Below are positions 28,864-37,493 of a stretch of 64,000 bases of DNA, piece by piece. Each line of letters opens with the position of its first letter. The first letter of the stretch is position 1. The stretch is from an uncultured Flavobacteriaceae bacterium (GTDB taxonomy: Bacteria > Bacteroidota > Bacteroidia > Flavobacteriales > Flavobacteriaceae). The notes below the pieces were generated by a model. It had not been told where the DNA came from, searched no databases, and saw only the letters and a list, made by a program, of their open reading frames with translations. Location: positions 83,368 through 147,367 of the forward strand of contig CALKOU010000003.1 in the NCBI GenBank assembly GCA_938092005.1, written 5' to 3'. The position numbers and the translations under genes were made by a program.

Positions 28864-30471
28864 TCAGCCGTGTTGCACAATCGCAACGCCATTTGTGGCA
28901 TTTGCCAACGTAGCCTTTAGTTGTTGCGTAAAATCATCCACCCCACATGCTTTGACAAAAGATGCAAAATGTGCTGATCGCTCTTGAAGACGGTTATGAG
29001 GAAATACATCATTGCGAATATCTGTGATCCGAACCACATGGTCTTCCAACTTCTTTCGCTGGGCTTTTAGTAAGCGTTTTTCCAGTACATCTAATCCTTT
29101 TAATTGCTTTTTTTCTTGAGCCTCAACAGCTCCTAAAAATGACTTATCGGTTTGCTTTGCTAGGTCATGTAATGACGTAAACTGTTGTTGGAGCAACTCA
29201 CGTTGCGGTGTGAAATCGATATCAATATCGCTAATTTGACGTACTCGTTTGTTGATAAACGTTGCGCTAGGCAAAAATAAATCAGCAAATGGGAGGTCTA
29301 ATTTTGTACATTTTTTAACCTGTTTCGCTGATAATAACAACACACTCGTTCGGTGATGAAGTAATGGATAGGGAATGTCAAAGGCTTCAAAAGTGGCTTT
29401 GAGCTGTAACCAATATGCCAATTCTCCACCGCCGCCTACATAGGCTATATTGGGCAACACACACTCTTGATAAAGCGGACGCATCAAAGCGTTTGGAGAA
29501 AAACGATCAGGATAGTCTTCTATTTCTTTGGTTAGCGTTTCCAACGTCCATTTTTCTGGGTGATCTAGCGTTCCATAAGCATCAGCCGTTTGCGTAATAC
29601 GCACACGTTTGTTTGCATACATATAGAATAGATTTATATCCCTTGGATTTACTTGAGGGGTATACTTCTCGATTACTTGACCCAAACCAGCAGTAGTTTT
29701 AGCAACCGTTTTGCGTGTGGTTTCACTTAACACCTCTGCTTTGAGCGTAGGAATAAACTGAGCTTTAAGTGCAGCGTCGTCGCCGTCAACGACTACTATA
29801 CCATATTTACCAAACAGATGATGCACCAGTTTGCGTGTTGCTTTTGCCAAAGTATCTTCATGGGCATAACAAGCATTAAAAAGCGTTAACAATTCTTTTT
29901 CTTGATCTGTTTTATTCCAAAATGGGATTAACGTATCAAAAACAGCATCAAGACCTTTGGCGTTCATTCGCCCTACTGGGCCGCCAGCTGCCGCCTCCCA
30001 CCGAACTTTTTGTTCGCCCAAAAAGAAATGGTTTATTTCTTCAAAATCATGATCTTCAGATGCCATCCAAAACACGGGTACGTAATGGTTTGTGGTATCT
30101 TCCTTTTGAAGTTGCTCTACCATATTAATGACATCCAAAATTTTATACCAAAAAAAGAGGGGCCCCGTAAAAATATTGAGTTGATGTCCTGTAGTTACCG
30201 TTACGGTATTAGGCTTTGCTAATAGATCTATTTGCTTACGTATATGAGCATCGGTTGCAATGTGTTCGTACTGTTTGTTTAATGCTTGAACGAGAATTTT
30301 TCGTTTTTGTTGATCAAATGAAGCGGAACGTGTTGTAGCAGCTTTTACTGTTTCTCGAGAAGAAGCCAGTCCATGGTGAAAGGAATCTAAGCTGTTGTCG
30401 TGTTGCAACAAACGCTGCATCAAGGGGGTGTATACACCCGATATATATCCTAACGACTCAATTAACTTCAT
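28864..30471 (-). CDS. bshC: Bacillithiol synthesis cysteine-adding enzyme BshC
   Basis: Adds cysteine to glucosaminyl-malate in the last step of bacillithiol synthesis, a low-molecular-weight thiol found in Firmicutes and many Bacteroidota. At 535 aa it is family length. Recognisable segments are TVTTGHQLNIFTGPLFFWYKILDVIN (about 92-118), FWMASEDHDFEEINHF (about 133), and a C-terminal coiled-coil-rich region with VFPHNRLQERSAHFASFV near the end. The partner genes bshA and bshB are not in the window. Confidence 0.95.
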   Translation of the reverse strand: MKLIESLGYISGVYTPLMQRLLQHDNSLDSFHHGLASSRETVKAATTRSASFDQQKRKILVQALNKQYEHIATDAHIRKQIDLLAKPNTVTVTTGHQLNIFTGPLFFWYKILDVINMVEQLQKEDTTNHYVPVFWMASEDHDFEEINHFFLGEQKVRWEAAAGGPVGRMNAKGLDAVFDTLIPFWNKTDQEKELLTLFNACYAHEDTLAKATRKLVHHLFGKYGIVVVDGDDAALKAQFIPTLKAEVLSETTRKTVAKTTAGLGQVIEKYTPQVNPRDINLFYMYANKRVRITQTADAYGTLDHPEKWTLETLTKEIEDYPDRFSPNALMRPLYQECVLPNIAYVGGGGELAYWLQLKATFEAFDIPYPLLHHRTSVLLLSAKQVKKCTKLDLPFADLFLPSATFINKRVRQISDIDIDFTPQRELLQQQFTSLHDLAKQTDKSFLGAVEAQEKKQLKGLDVLEKRLLKAQRKKLEDHVVRITDIRNDVFPHNRLQERSAHFASFVKACGVDDFTQQLKATLANATNGVAIVQHG

Positions 30472-30475
30472 GTAG

Positions 30476-30483
30476 CAAAAGTA
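30476..30483 (-). promoter_or_regulatory. -7 promoter box TACTTTTG of bshC
   Basis: On the minus strand TACTTTTG matches TAnnTTTG and ends 4 nt before the bshC ATG. It lies in the 26-base gap after rimO, so bshC can be transcribed on its own. Confidence 0.58.
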
Positions 30484-30497
30484 GTCAATGTAATAAA

Positions 30498-31802
30498 CTA
30501 TGTCGTAGGAATGGCCTGTAAGTCAAAGTCTTGCGCAGCGGTAATGGTTAGCATGGCAAAATCACCCACCTTTAAGTAGTGTTCGCGTGCATCTACCCAA
30601 ACCTCATTATCAACATCAGGTGAGTCAAATTCGGTACGTCCTACAAAGTAATTTCCTTCTTTTCTATCAATTACACATTTGAGCGTTTTGCCAATAAGGG
30701 TTTGATTCTTCTCCCATGAAATTTGCCCTTGGAGTTCCATAAGCTCATTAACACGAGCTTGTTTTACTTCAGAAGGAACATCATCTACAAGCTGATGTGC
30801 GTGTGTATTTTCTTCATGGCTGTACTGAAAACAGCCCAATCGTTCAAAGCGCATTTCTTTAACCCAAGACTTTAGCAATTCAAAATCCTCCTCAGTTTCT
30901 CCAGGATAGCCCAAAATAAGTGATGTACGGATCGCCATTTCAGGGACTGAAGTTCTAAATTTTTTGAGCAAAGCGGTTGTTTTTTCTTGAGTAGTTCCAC
31001 GACGCATGGAGCGCAAAACAGCATCTGAAATATGCTGCAGCGGAATATCGATGTAGGAACACACTTTTGGCTCGCTAGCAATCACCTCTAATACATCTTC
31101 TGGAAAACCCGTGGGAAAAGCATAATGCAAACGTATCCACCCGATGCCTTCAACCTTTGAAAGCGCTTTGAGCAAATCTGCTAAACGGCGTTCTTTGTAT
31201 AAATCCAATCCGTAGTAGGTAGAATCTTGCGCTATGATAATGAGTTCTTTTACTCCCTTATTGGCAAGTCCTTTGGCTTCTTGAACCAAATCTTCAATAG
31301 GTCTAGAACGATGTGCGCCACGCATAAGCGGAATAGCACAGAAAGAGCAAGGACGATCACAACCCTCTGAAATTTTTAGATAGGCATAATTTTTTGGTGT
31401 AGTCGTAAGCCGCTCTCCAAGTAACTCATGCCGGTAATCTGCTCCTAAAGCTTTGAGTAAAAGCGGTAAATCTGTGGTGCCAAAATAACGGTCAACGTCG
31501 GGTATTTCTGCTTCTAAATCGTCTTTGTAACGCTCACTTAAGCATCCCGTAACAAACAACTTATCAATTTGACCTGCCTGCTTTTGTTCTGCGAAAGACA
31601 AAATGGTATTTACAGACTCTTCTTTGGCGTTATCAATAAAACCACAAGTATTGACCACAACAATATTCCCTTGCTCTTGATGCACAACATCTTTATCACT
31701 CGCCTTTAGCTGCCCCATTAACACTTCCGAGTCGTAGATATTCTTTGAACATCCCAGCGTTACAACGTTTATTTTATTTTTTTTGTGTGATTTTGTGCGC
31801 AT
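30498..31802 (-). CDS. rimO: Ribosomal protein uS12 methylthiotransferase RimO
   Basis: A radical-SAM enzyme that methylthiolates an aspartate of ribosomal protein uS12. The 434-aa protein has an N-terminal cluster domain with three cysteines (TLGCSKNIYDSE, NTCGFIDNAKEES, VTGCLSERY), the radical-SAM motif CDRPCSFCAIP (CxxxCxxC, about 147) and a C-terminal TRAM domain (about 365-430). Its start is 8 bases after ftsY, so they form an operon. Confidence 0.96.
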   Translation of the reverse strand: MRTKSHKKNKINVVTLGCSKNIYDSEVLMGQLKASDKDVVHQEQGNIVVVNTCGFIDNAKEESVNTILSFAEQKQAGQIDKLFVTGCLSERYKDDLEAEIPDVDRYFGTTDLPLLLKALGADYRHELLGERLTTTPKNYAYLKISEGCDRPCSFCAIPLMRGAHRSRPIEDLVQEAKGLANKGVKELIIIAQDSTYYGLDLYKERRLADLLKALSKVEGIGWIRLHYAFPTGFPEDVLEVIASEPKVCSYIDIPLQHISDAVLRSMRRGTTQEKTTALLKKFRTSVPEMAIRTSLILGYPGETEEDFELLKSWVKEMRFERLGCFQYSHEENTHAHQLVDDVPSEVKQARVNELMELQGQISWEKNQTLIGKTLKCVIDRKEGNYFVGRTEFDSPDVDNEVWVDAREHYLKVGDFAMLTITAAQDFDLQAIPTT

Positions 31803-31810
31803 ATTATCGT

Positions 31811-32746
31811 TTACAACTTATTATCATTAAAGAGCGAATCCAAAAACGCTTTTGTATCAAAAGGAATCAAATCATCTACGTTTTCACCAACACCAATATA
31901 GCGAATGGGAACGTCGAGTTCATCAGAAATACCAATCACAACACCACCCTTAGCAGTACCATCTAGTTTTGTCAAAATAAGCCCCGAAACAGCAGTTGCT
32001 TCCGAAAAAAGCTTTGCTTGCATAAAGGCGTTTTGACCTGTTCCACCATCTAAAACCAAAAAAGTTTCATGAGGTGCATCTGGAATAATTTTTTTTACAA
32101 CTCGCTCAATTTTTGCCAACTCTTGCATCAAATTGGTATTGTTGTGTAGCCGCCCAGCCGTGTCAATAAGCAGTATATCAACCCCTTCTTTTTGGGCGCG
32201 TTCCACTGCTGTGTAAGCAACTGATGCGGGATCGCTTCCTTCTTGCAATGTTACAATGGGCACCGCTACACGTTCTGACCATCGCCGAAGTTGGTCTACT
32301 GCTCCGGCACGAAAGGTGTCAGCCGCCGCAAGCATGACCTTTTTACCTTGCTTGCTGTATTGATGCGCTAACTTACCAATAGTTGTCGTTTTGCCTGCCC
32401 CATTAACCCCAACAATCAACATAACCTCTAGGCCCTCTTGAACCGTATTTTGTTGCGGACTGTTGATGGTAACCAATTCAAAAATTTCTTCATAGAGCAG
32501 TTGATCTAATTCTTCTGCTTTAAGGAATTTATCTTTGGCCACACGTTGCTTTAAACGGTCTATGATTTTTTCGGTTGTGGACACCCCAACATCTGATGTA
32601 ATTAGTAATTCTTCGAGCTCTTCTAGAAAGTCTGCATCAACCCTGCTTTTTCCAAGCACTACTTTTTTTAGGCGTTCGGCCCAAGCTTTTTTGGTAGCCG
32701 ACAATCCAGATTGAAGTTTTTTAGATGATTTTGAAAAAAGACCCAT
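31811..32746 (-). CDS. ftsY: Signal recognition particle receptor FtsY
   Basis: GTPase receptor that brings SRP-bound ribosomes to the membrane. The 311-aa protein is the short form: the NG domains without the acidic A domain seen in E. coli. GTPase motifs are GVNGAGKTTTIGKLAHQYS (about 113), ADTFRAGAVDQL, DTAGRLHNN and TKLDGTAKGG (about 265). It is followed by rimO and preceded by the terminator of the ribosomal rpmB operon. Confidence 0.96.
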   Translation of the reverse strand: MGLFSKSSKKLQSGLSATKKAWAERLKKVVLGKSRVDADFLEELEELLITSDVGVSTTEKIIDRLKQRVAKDKFLKAEELDQLLYEEIFELVTINSPQQNTVQEGLEVMLIVGVNGAGKTTTIGKLAHQYSKQGKKVMLAAADTFRAGAVDQLRRWSERVAVPIVTLQEGSDPASVAYTAVERAQKEGVDILLIDTAGRLHNNTNLMQELAKIERVVKKIIPDAPHETFLVLDGGTGQNAFMQAKLFSEATAVSGLILTKLDGTAKGGVVIGISDELDVPIRYIGVGENVDDLIPFDTKAFLDSLFNDNKL

Positions 32747-32750
32747 GCGT

Positions 32751-32758
32751 TAAAGGTA
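32751..32758 (-). promoter_or_regulatory. -7-like box TACCTTTA of ftsY
   Basis: On the minus strand TACCTTTA is one base from TAnnTTTG and ends 4 nt before the ftsY ATG. It lies between the rpmB-operon terminator and ftsY, where a promoter is expected. Confidence 0.45.
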
Positions 32759-32770
32759 CGTTTTGAGAAT

Positions 32771-32796
32771 AAAAAAAGCCACAAAAAGTGGCTTTT
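32771..32796 (-). terminator. Intrinsic terminator of rpmB-rpmG-DUF4295 operon
   Basis: AAAAGCCAC-AAAAA-GTGGCTTTT forms a 9-bp stem; on the minus strand it is followed by a T7 run. It sits 23 bases after the DUF4295 stop and before ftsY. Confidence 0.85.
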
Positions 32797-32818
32797 AAAT
32801 AGTATAATATGGATTGGT

Positions 32819-32971
32819 TTATTTTTTGGACAACCAGTCGTTCACCAATTCAGGTGCTAAGATGGTTTCCACATACGTGTATGCGCCAGATTTTTCGCTA
32901 CGTACCATTTTGATGGCTTTCGTAAGACGCTTTGATTTTGTTTGTAAGGTAGCTACCGTTTTCTTTGCCAT
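32819..32971 (-). CDS. DUF4295 small basic protein
   Basis: A 50-aa protein below the ORF-track cutoff, translated directly from the minus strand: it starts MAKKTVATLQTKSKRLTKAI and ends NDWLSKK. It is basic (K/R-rich N-terminal half) and matches the DUF4295 family, found in Bacteroidota directly after rpmB and rpmG. It begins 2 bases after rpmG, so the three are co-transcribed. A role as a ribosome-associated protein is likely from context only. Confidence 0.9.
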   Translation of the reverse strand: MAKKTVATLQTKSKRLTKAIKMVRSEKSGAYTYVETILAPELVNDWLSKK

Positions 32972-32973
32972 GT

Positions 32974-33156
32974 TTACTTAATTTCTTTGTGAACCGTCAT
33001 ACGCTTTAGGATCGGGTTGAATTTTTTCATTTCAATACGATCGGGCGTGTTTTTTTTGTTTTTAGTTGTAATGTAACGAGATGTTCCAGCAAGACCAGAG
33101 TTTTTGTGCTCGGTACATTCCAAAATAACTTGAACGCGATTTCCTTTCTTAGCCAT
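32974..33156 (-). CDS. rpmG: 50S ribosomal protein bL33
   Basis: A 60-aa large-subunit protein ([20 protein letters not shown]...[20 protein letters not shown]). This is the form without the four zinc cysteines; only one Cys remains (LEC). It sits between rpmB and DUF4295 with gaps of 8 and 2 bases. Confidence 0.96.
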   Translation of the reverse strand: MAKKGNRVQVILECTEHKNSGLAGTSRYITTKNKKNTPDRIEMKKFNPILKRMTVHKEIK

Positions 33157-33164
33157 AACGTGTG

Positions 33165-33401
33165 TTATTTAATGAGACCTTGTGCACGTGCTTCTTTGAT
33201 GACAGCAGGCAGTCCCTTTTTGTTAATGGTTTTGAGTGCCGATGTTGAAAGTTTAAGTGTAATCCACTTATCTTCCTCAACAAGGTAAAAGCGCTTTTTG
33301 ATAAGATTAGCGCCAAACTTGCGCTTGGTTTTGTTCATGGCGTGCGATACGTTGTTTCCAACCATCGCCTTTTTGCCAGTTAATTCACATACTTTCGACA
33401 T
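33165..33401 (-). CDS. rpmB: 50S ribosomal protein bL28
   Basis: Large-subunit protein. The track extends upstream through a TTG; the ATG at 33401 ([29 protein letters not shown]) is the conserved start, giving 78 aa. The 5' extension contains the -7 box, so it cannot be translated. It heads the operon rpmB-rpmG-DUF4295. Confidence 0.96.
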   Translation of the reverse strand: MSKVCELTGKKAMVGNNVSHAMNKTKRKFGANLIKKRFYLVEEDKWITLKLSTSALKTINKKGLPAVIKEARAQGLIK

Positions 33402-33422
33402 GACTTCTTTTTTAACAGGCTG

Positions 33423-33430
33423 CAAACTTA
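33423..33430 (-). promoter_or_regulatory. -7 promoter box TAAGTTTG of rpmB operon
   Basis: On the minus strand TAAGTTTG matches TAnnTTTG exactly, 21 nt before the rpmB ATG. No TTG is at the expected distance. Confidence 0.6.
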
Positions 33431-33458
33431 GGAAAATATGGTGTGTTAAAAAAATTTT

Positions 33459-34712
33459 TTAACTAAAGTTACCATGCAATTCATTTGACAAAAGCTCAAG
33501 TGCTTTATTCATCGTTTTTCGTAGGTTTCTTTCGCGGTGTTTTCCAAAACAAAAGGTTTGTACAAACTTGTGCTTTGGCGTAATAATCGCAATAACAACA
33601 GTACCTATTTCAACGTCAGCATCTCCTTTGGTAGGTCCAAGGTTTCCTGTTGTTGCGACAGCAACATCAGCCCCCGTTTGCTTTAGTACTCCTTTTGCCA
33701 TTTCCAAGGCAACGGCCTCACTCACTACAGAATGTTGTGCAATAAGTGCTTTAGAAACACCTAAAACATCTTGCTTAACTCCAGTTGCATAACTCACTAC
33801 TGAGCCCATAAAAAAAGCAGATGCACCCGAATGTTGTGTAAACAACGCTGCTAAACTACCACCCGTACAACTTTCTGCAGTAGCTAATGTCCATCCCCTT
33901 TGTTGTAGCGCTTCACCGATTTGCATTTCAATGGGTGCCTCGGACTCAAAACCTTTAATATAATCACCAATAAGTGGGTAGAGGGCATCAAACAAAGCGT
34001 CTATTTCATCATGTAAAGCTGTTTCATCGGTTCCACGAGCAGACAAACGCAAACGCACCCGTCCAAGGTTAGGTAAATACGCCAATTTTATATGCGGTGG
34101 CAATGCCATTTCCCAAGCGGAAATTTTTTCAGCGATAATACTTTCCCCAAGACCATAAGTCATCATGGTTTTGTGAACACGCGCTGGCAATGTGAATGTC
34201 CTTTTAATAAGTGGAATAAGTTTTTCGCGAACCAAATATTTCATTTCAAAAGGCACTCCCGGCAAGGAAACAAAAACAGTGTTTTCTCGTTGCATCCACA
34301 TGCCCATCGCAGTACCGTGTTCGTTAAAGAGTTGTGTGCACGTTGAGGGCAGCATGGCCTGTCCGCGATTAAGCGCATTGACTGGCGCTTTTACGTATTT
34401 GCGAAACAATTCATCAATATGTGCCATGACTTCAGGAAAAAAACGAAGTTCATCATCAAAGTATTCGCACAGGGTGTGTTTGGTAATATCGTCTTTAGTT
34501 GGCCCTAGCCCACCCGTCATCACTACCAAATCAACTTGATTTTGCGCGGCTGCAAAGGCATTAAGAATTGCCTCTTTGTTATCTGAAATGGAATGAATTT
34601 GACGAACCTCAACCCCTATCGTATTGAGAGACTTACCAAGAAAGGTTGCATTGGTGTCGACCACCTGTCCAATAAGGATTTCATCCCCGATTGTAATGAT
34701 ATCTGCGCGCAT
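33459..34712 (-). CDS. cinA: CinA-family protein (competence/damage-inducible, NMN amidohydrolase)
   Basis: A 417-aa two-domain protein. Residues 1-170 are a MoCF (molybdopterin-binding-like) domain (MRADIITIGDEILIGQVVDTNA, VVMTGGLGPTKDDITK). Residues about 250-417 are a PncC-type amidohydrolase (ATAESCTGGSLAALFTQHSGAS), which in relatives deamidates nicotinamide mononucleotide. Its start overlaps the stop of the FAH-family gene (TAATG). The track start is the conserved one. Confidence 0.93.
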   Translation of the reverse strand: MRADIITIGDEILIGQVVDTNATFLGKSLNTIGVEVRQIHSISDNKEAILNAFAAAQNQVDLVVMTGGLGPTKDDITKHTLCEYFDDELRFFPEVMAHIDELFRKYVKAPVNALNRGQAMLPSTCTQLFNEHGTAMGMWMQRENTVFVSLPGVPFEMKYLVREKLIPLIKRTFTLPARVHKTMMTYGLGESIIAEKISAWEMALPPHIKLAYLPNLGRVRLRLSARGTDETALHDEIDALFDALYPLIGDYIKGFESEAPIEMQIGEALQQRGWTLATAESCTGGSLAALFTQHSGASAFFMGSVVSYATGVKQDVLGVSKALIAQHSVVSEAVALEMAKGVLKQTGADVAVATTGNLGPTKGDADVEIGTVVIAIITPKHKFVQTFCFGKHRERNLRKTMNKALELLSNELHGNFS

Positions 34713-35323
34713 TATTTTACGATTAATGAAAATGCCTTTTCTTGGTTAAGATACCCTTCAAGACGGTCATTTTTAGTTACAGGCCCCACACCAGAAGGCG
34801 TTCCCGTAAAAATAATATCGCCAATTTTAAGAGTAAAAAATCGCGAAATATGTTCGATTAGTTCATCCACAGACCATAGCATAAGACTGGTATTTGCCTG
34901 TTGTACCACTTCGCTATTATTATGAAGCGAAAAAGAGAGGCTACCTAAATCCCCTAAGCTGGACTTATCAAACCATTTTCCAATAATGGCAGATCCGTCA
35001 AATGCCTTTGCCTTTTCCCATGGCAAACCTTTAGCTTTTAGTTCTTGCTGAACATCCCGGGCAGTGAAATCAATTCCCAACCCAATTTGATCGTAATACT
35101 TGTGGGCAAACTTAGCCTGAATATGTTTTCCTATTCTATTAATTTTGACCAAGACCTCCACTTCATGATGCACATCATTTGAAAATTCAGGTATAAAAAA
35201 AGGAAGGCTGGACTGCGCAATAGCCGTATCAGGCTTCATAAAGATTACAGGTGCTTCGGGGCGGATATTGCCCAACTCGTCTATGTGGGCTGCATAATTT
35301 CGACCAACACAAATAATTTTCAT
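34712..35323 (-). CDS. Fumarylacetoacetate hydrolase (FAH) family protein
   Basis: A 203-aa member of the FAH superfamily, which contains acylpyruvases, oxaloacetate decarboxylases and related enzymes. Motifs are the start KIICVGRNYAAHIDELGN, FMKPDTAI, HHEVEVLVKI (metal-binding Glu residues), GIDFTARDVQQELKAKGLPW and GDIIFTGTPSGVGPV. The exact substrate cannot be read from sequence. It overlaps the exonuclease by 4 bp (ATGA) and cinA by a TAATG junction. Confidence 0.9.
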   Translation of the reverse strand: MKIICVGRNYAAHIDELGNIRPEAPVIFMKPDTAIAQSSLPFFIPEFSNDVHHEVEVLVKINRIGKHIQAKFAHKYYDQIGLGIDFTARDVQQELKAKGLPWEKAKAFDGSAIIGKWFDKSSLGDLGSLSFSLHNNSEVVQQANTSLMLWSVDELIEHISRFFTLKIGDIIFTGTPSGVGPVTKNDRLEGYLNQEKAFSLIVK

Positions 35324-36093
35324 GAATTCGTATTCAACGTTTCCAAACGAATTGCTGTAAGTACTTTTTTAGTGTAGAGCGGGAAGTCTGCATTTAACAA
35401 CCAACTAAAATAACCTGGTTCATGCTGCAACACGTCAACAACTTTTTTACCCTTGTGCTTGCCAAAACTAAAAGACGGATCGCCGTCATCATCCGCAAGA
35501 ACAAAGCCTGCAAAATCGATACTTTTTCTTCGTGTTGAAAACGCACTAAGCTTGGCAACGTCATTTTCAAGATCGTCATATCGCGCAATTTGAGACTTCA
35601 ACACTTCGTATGTTGCCGTAGTATCGGCCTCTGCACTGTGTGCATTATCTAAGTCTTTCCCACAGTAAAATTTATATGCCGCTGAAAGTGTACGTTTCTC
35701 CATTTTGTGAAAAATGGTTTGAACATCAACAGTCAAATGCTTTTTAAAATCTACATCTATGCCCACACGCAACATTTCTTCAGCAAGCAGTGGAATATCA
35801 AATCTATCGGAATTAAATCCAGCCAAATCCGAACCCTTAATCATGTTGTAAATTTCTTTACTCAACTGTTTAAACGTAGGCTCGTTTGCTACTTTTTCAT
35901 CTGTTATACCATGTACAGCTGTCGTTTGCGGTGGAATAGGCATTTCGGGATTCACCAACCAAGTCTTGGACTCTTTATTACCGTTGGGAAAAACTTTCAA
36001 AATGGATATTTCCACTATTCGATCTTTGGCAACATTTACCCCTGTTGTTTCCAAATCAAAAAAACATATTGGACGTGTAAGTGAAAGTTCCAT
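35320..36093 (-). CDS. DEDD-type 3'-5' exonuclease
   Basis: A DnaQ-like exonuclease. The track starts at 36120; the ATG at 36093 (MELSLTRPICFFDLETTGVN), just after the upstream stop, is preferred, giving 257 aa. Exo motifs are FFDLETTG (motif I), GFNSDRFDIPLLAEE (motif II, about 90) and HSAEADTTATYEV (motif III). After about 190 there is an extra small domain (SFGKHKGKKVVDVLQHEPGY...W) often found in exodeoxyribonuclease X-like proteins. Probably DNA repair or replication proofreading; the substrate is inferred. Confidence 0.88.
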   Translation of the reverse strand: MELSLTRPICFFDLETTGVNVAKDRIVEISILKVFPNGNKESKTWLVNPEMPIPPQTTAVHGITDEKVANEPTFKQLSKEIYNMIKGSDLAGFNSDRFDIPLLAEEMLRVGIDVDFKKHLTVDVQTIFHKMEKRTLSAAYKFYCGKDLDNAHSAEADTTATYEVLKSQIARYDDLENDVAKLSAFSTRRKSIDFAGFVLADDDGDPSFSFGKHKGKKVVDVLQHEPGYFSWLLNADFPLYTKKVLTAIRLETLNTNS

Positions 36094-36095
36094 AT

Positions 36096-37451
36096 TTATA
36101 GTTTTTGTGATTCGTCCCATTGTTCAATGCGCTCTTTTAAGCGCAATAAAAACATACCCCCCATAGCACCGTTAATGATACGATGATCATAACTATGCGA
36201 AACGACCATTTGTTGACGAATGGCGATAACATCCCCATGTTCTGTTTCTAGGACAGCTGGGACTTTTCGAATAGCACCCAATGCCAAAATCGCAAGCTGC
36301 GGTTGATTGATAATAGGTGTTCCTGTTAGACTGCCAAACATACCTACATTGGTAACGGTATACGTTCCACCCTGAACGTCGTCTGGGCTTAAGGCATTAG
36401 TACGTGCATTTGAAGCCAATTCATGAACACGCTTAGCAAGTCCAATAAGGTTTAGCGAATCTGCTTGCTTGATTACAGGAACAATAAGGTTACCGTCCGG
36501 TAATGCTGTTGCCATGCCAATATTAATATCTTTTTTGTTGACGATGTTGGTTCCGTCTAACGAAGCGTTGAGCAATGGAAATTCAGGCAAAACTTGTGCT
36601 ACAAGATGCAAAAAAATAGGTGTGAACGTAAGTTTGACCCCATGCTGAGTAACAAATTGCTGTTTTACTTTTTCACGCCAATTCCAAAGTTTGGTAACGT
36701 CGATTTCAATGAACGATTGCACGTGAGCCGACGTTTGCAGGCTGCGTGTCATGTGCTCTGAAATCATCTGCTCCATTCGTGTCATGGGCACAACAGCATC
36801 TTTATTGTTTTTTGCTGGAGACGTTACAGGAATTACAGGGGGTTGCGTCACTACTTTTGGCGTGTTTTGTTGAGGCTTGTGAGCTGAAGTCCTGGTCTCA
36901 ACGAATGCCAAAACATCACTTTTGGTAACGCGGCCATCTTTTCCCGAACCTGTAATTGAAGCTAGTTCTTGATTTGAAATCTGCTCCTGCTTAGCGATAC
37001 TCTTAACAAGAGGCGAGTAAAAACGTTTTTCTCCAACGGCGGCTTGGGTAACGGGCTTGATGGCCTCTTGCGCTTGCTCCATATATTGTTCAGGGGCAGC
37101 AAATACTTCCGCTGTTTCTTCAGTCTTTGAAGATGATACAATAGGAGCTTGTTCAACAACAGATTCCGTAGCAGCTTTAACTGAGGGAGCAGCATCCTGT
37201 GCAACGGCTTCATCTGTTTCAATAAGAACCATCGGTTCGTCAACAGCAACAACTGCATTTATTGGGTGAAGAATTTCTTTAATAACACCACTATACTCGC
37301 TAGCAACCTCAGAATCAACCTTGTCAGTAGCAACCTCTACGACTGCCTCATCGGCAGCTACGGTATCCCCTACTTTTTTTAACCATTGCGTGATGGTAGC
37401 TTCTGAAACACTCTCGCCCATAGCGGGCAAAACAAGCTGATAAATGGGCAT
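36096..37451 (-). CDS. Dihydrolipoamide acyltransferase (E2) of a 2-oxo acid dehydrogenase
   Basis: Core acyltransferase of a keto-acid dehydrogenase complex, probably the branched-chain or a related 2-oxo acid type. The 451-aa protein has one lipoyl domain (1-76, lipoylated Lys in ATDKVDSEV), an Ala/Glu/Thr-rich linker, a peripheral subunit-binding domain (about 143-180, YSPLVKSIAKQEQI) and a catalytic domain (about 215-445). The catalytic loop reads SHSYDHRIINGAMGG: the usual HxxxDG aspartate is Asn. No E1 or E3 genes lie nearby. Confidence 0.9.
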   Translation of the reverse strand: MPIYQLVLPAMGESVSEATITQWLKKVGDTVAADEAVVEVATDKVDSEVASEYSGVIKEILHPINAVVAVDEPMVLIETDEAVAQDAAPSVKAATESVVEQAPIVSSSKTEETAEVFAAPEQYMEQAQEAIKPVTQAAVGEKRFYSPLVKSIAKQEQISNQELASITGSGKDGRVTKSDVLAFVETRTSAHKPQQNTPKVVTQPPVIPVTSPAKNNKDAVVPMTRMEQMISEHMTRSLQTSAHVQSFIEIDVTKLWNWREKVKQQFVTQHGVKLTFTPIFLHLVAQVLPEFPLLNASLDGTNIVNKKDINIGMATALPDGNLIVPVIKQADSLNLIGLAKRVHELASNARTNALSPDDVQGGTYTVTNVGMFGSLTGTPIINQPQLAILALGAIRKVPAVLETEHGDVIAIRQQMVVSHSYDHRIINGAMGGMFLLRLKERIEQWDESQKL

Positions 37452-37465
37452 TTGAATTTTTTTTT

Positions 37466-37473
37466 CAAAAGTA
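37466..37473 (-). promoter_or_regulatory. -7 promoter box TACTTTTG of E2 gene
   Basis: On the minus strand TACTTTTG matches TAnnTTTG, 14 nt before the E2 ATG. It lies in the 42-base gap after the glycosyltransferase gene. Confidence 0.5.
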
Positions 37474-37493
37474 CAAATTAATCATGGCTTTCG

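Noticed and set aside
34092-34539. Plus-strand ORFs (84 and 115 aa) opposite cinA
   Set aside because: Both are shadows of cinA, a conserved gene on the minus strand.
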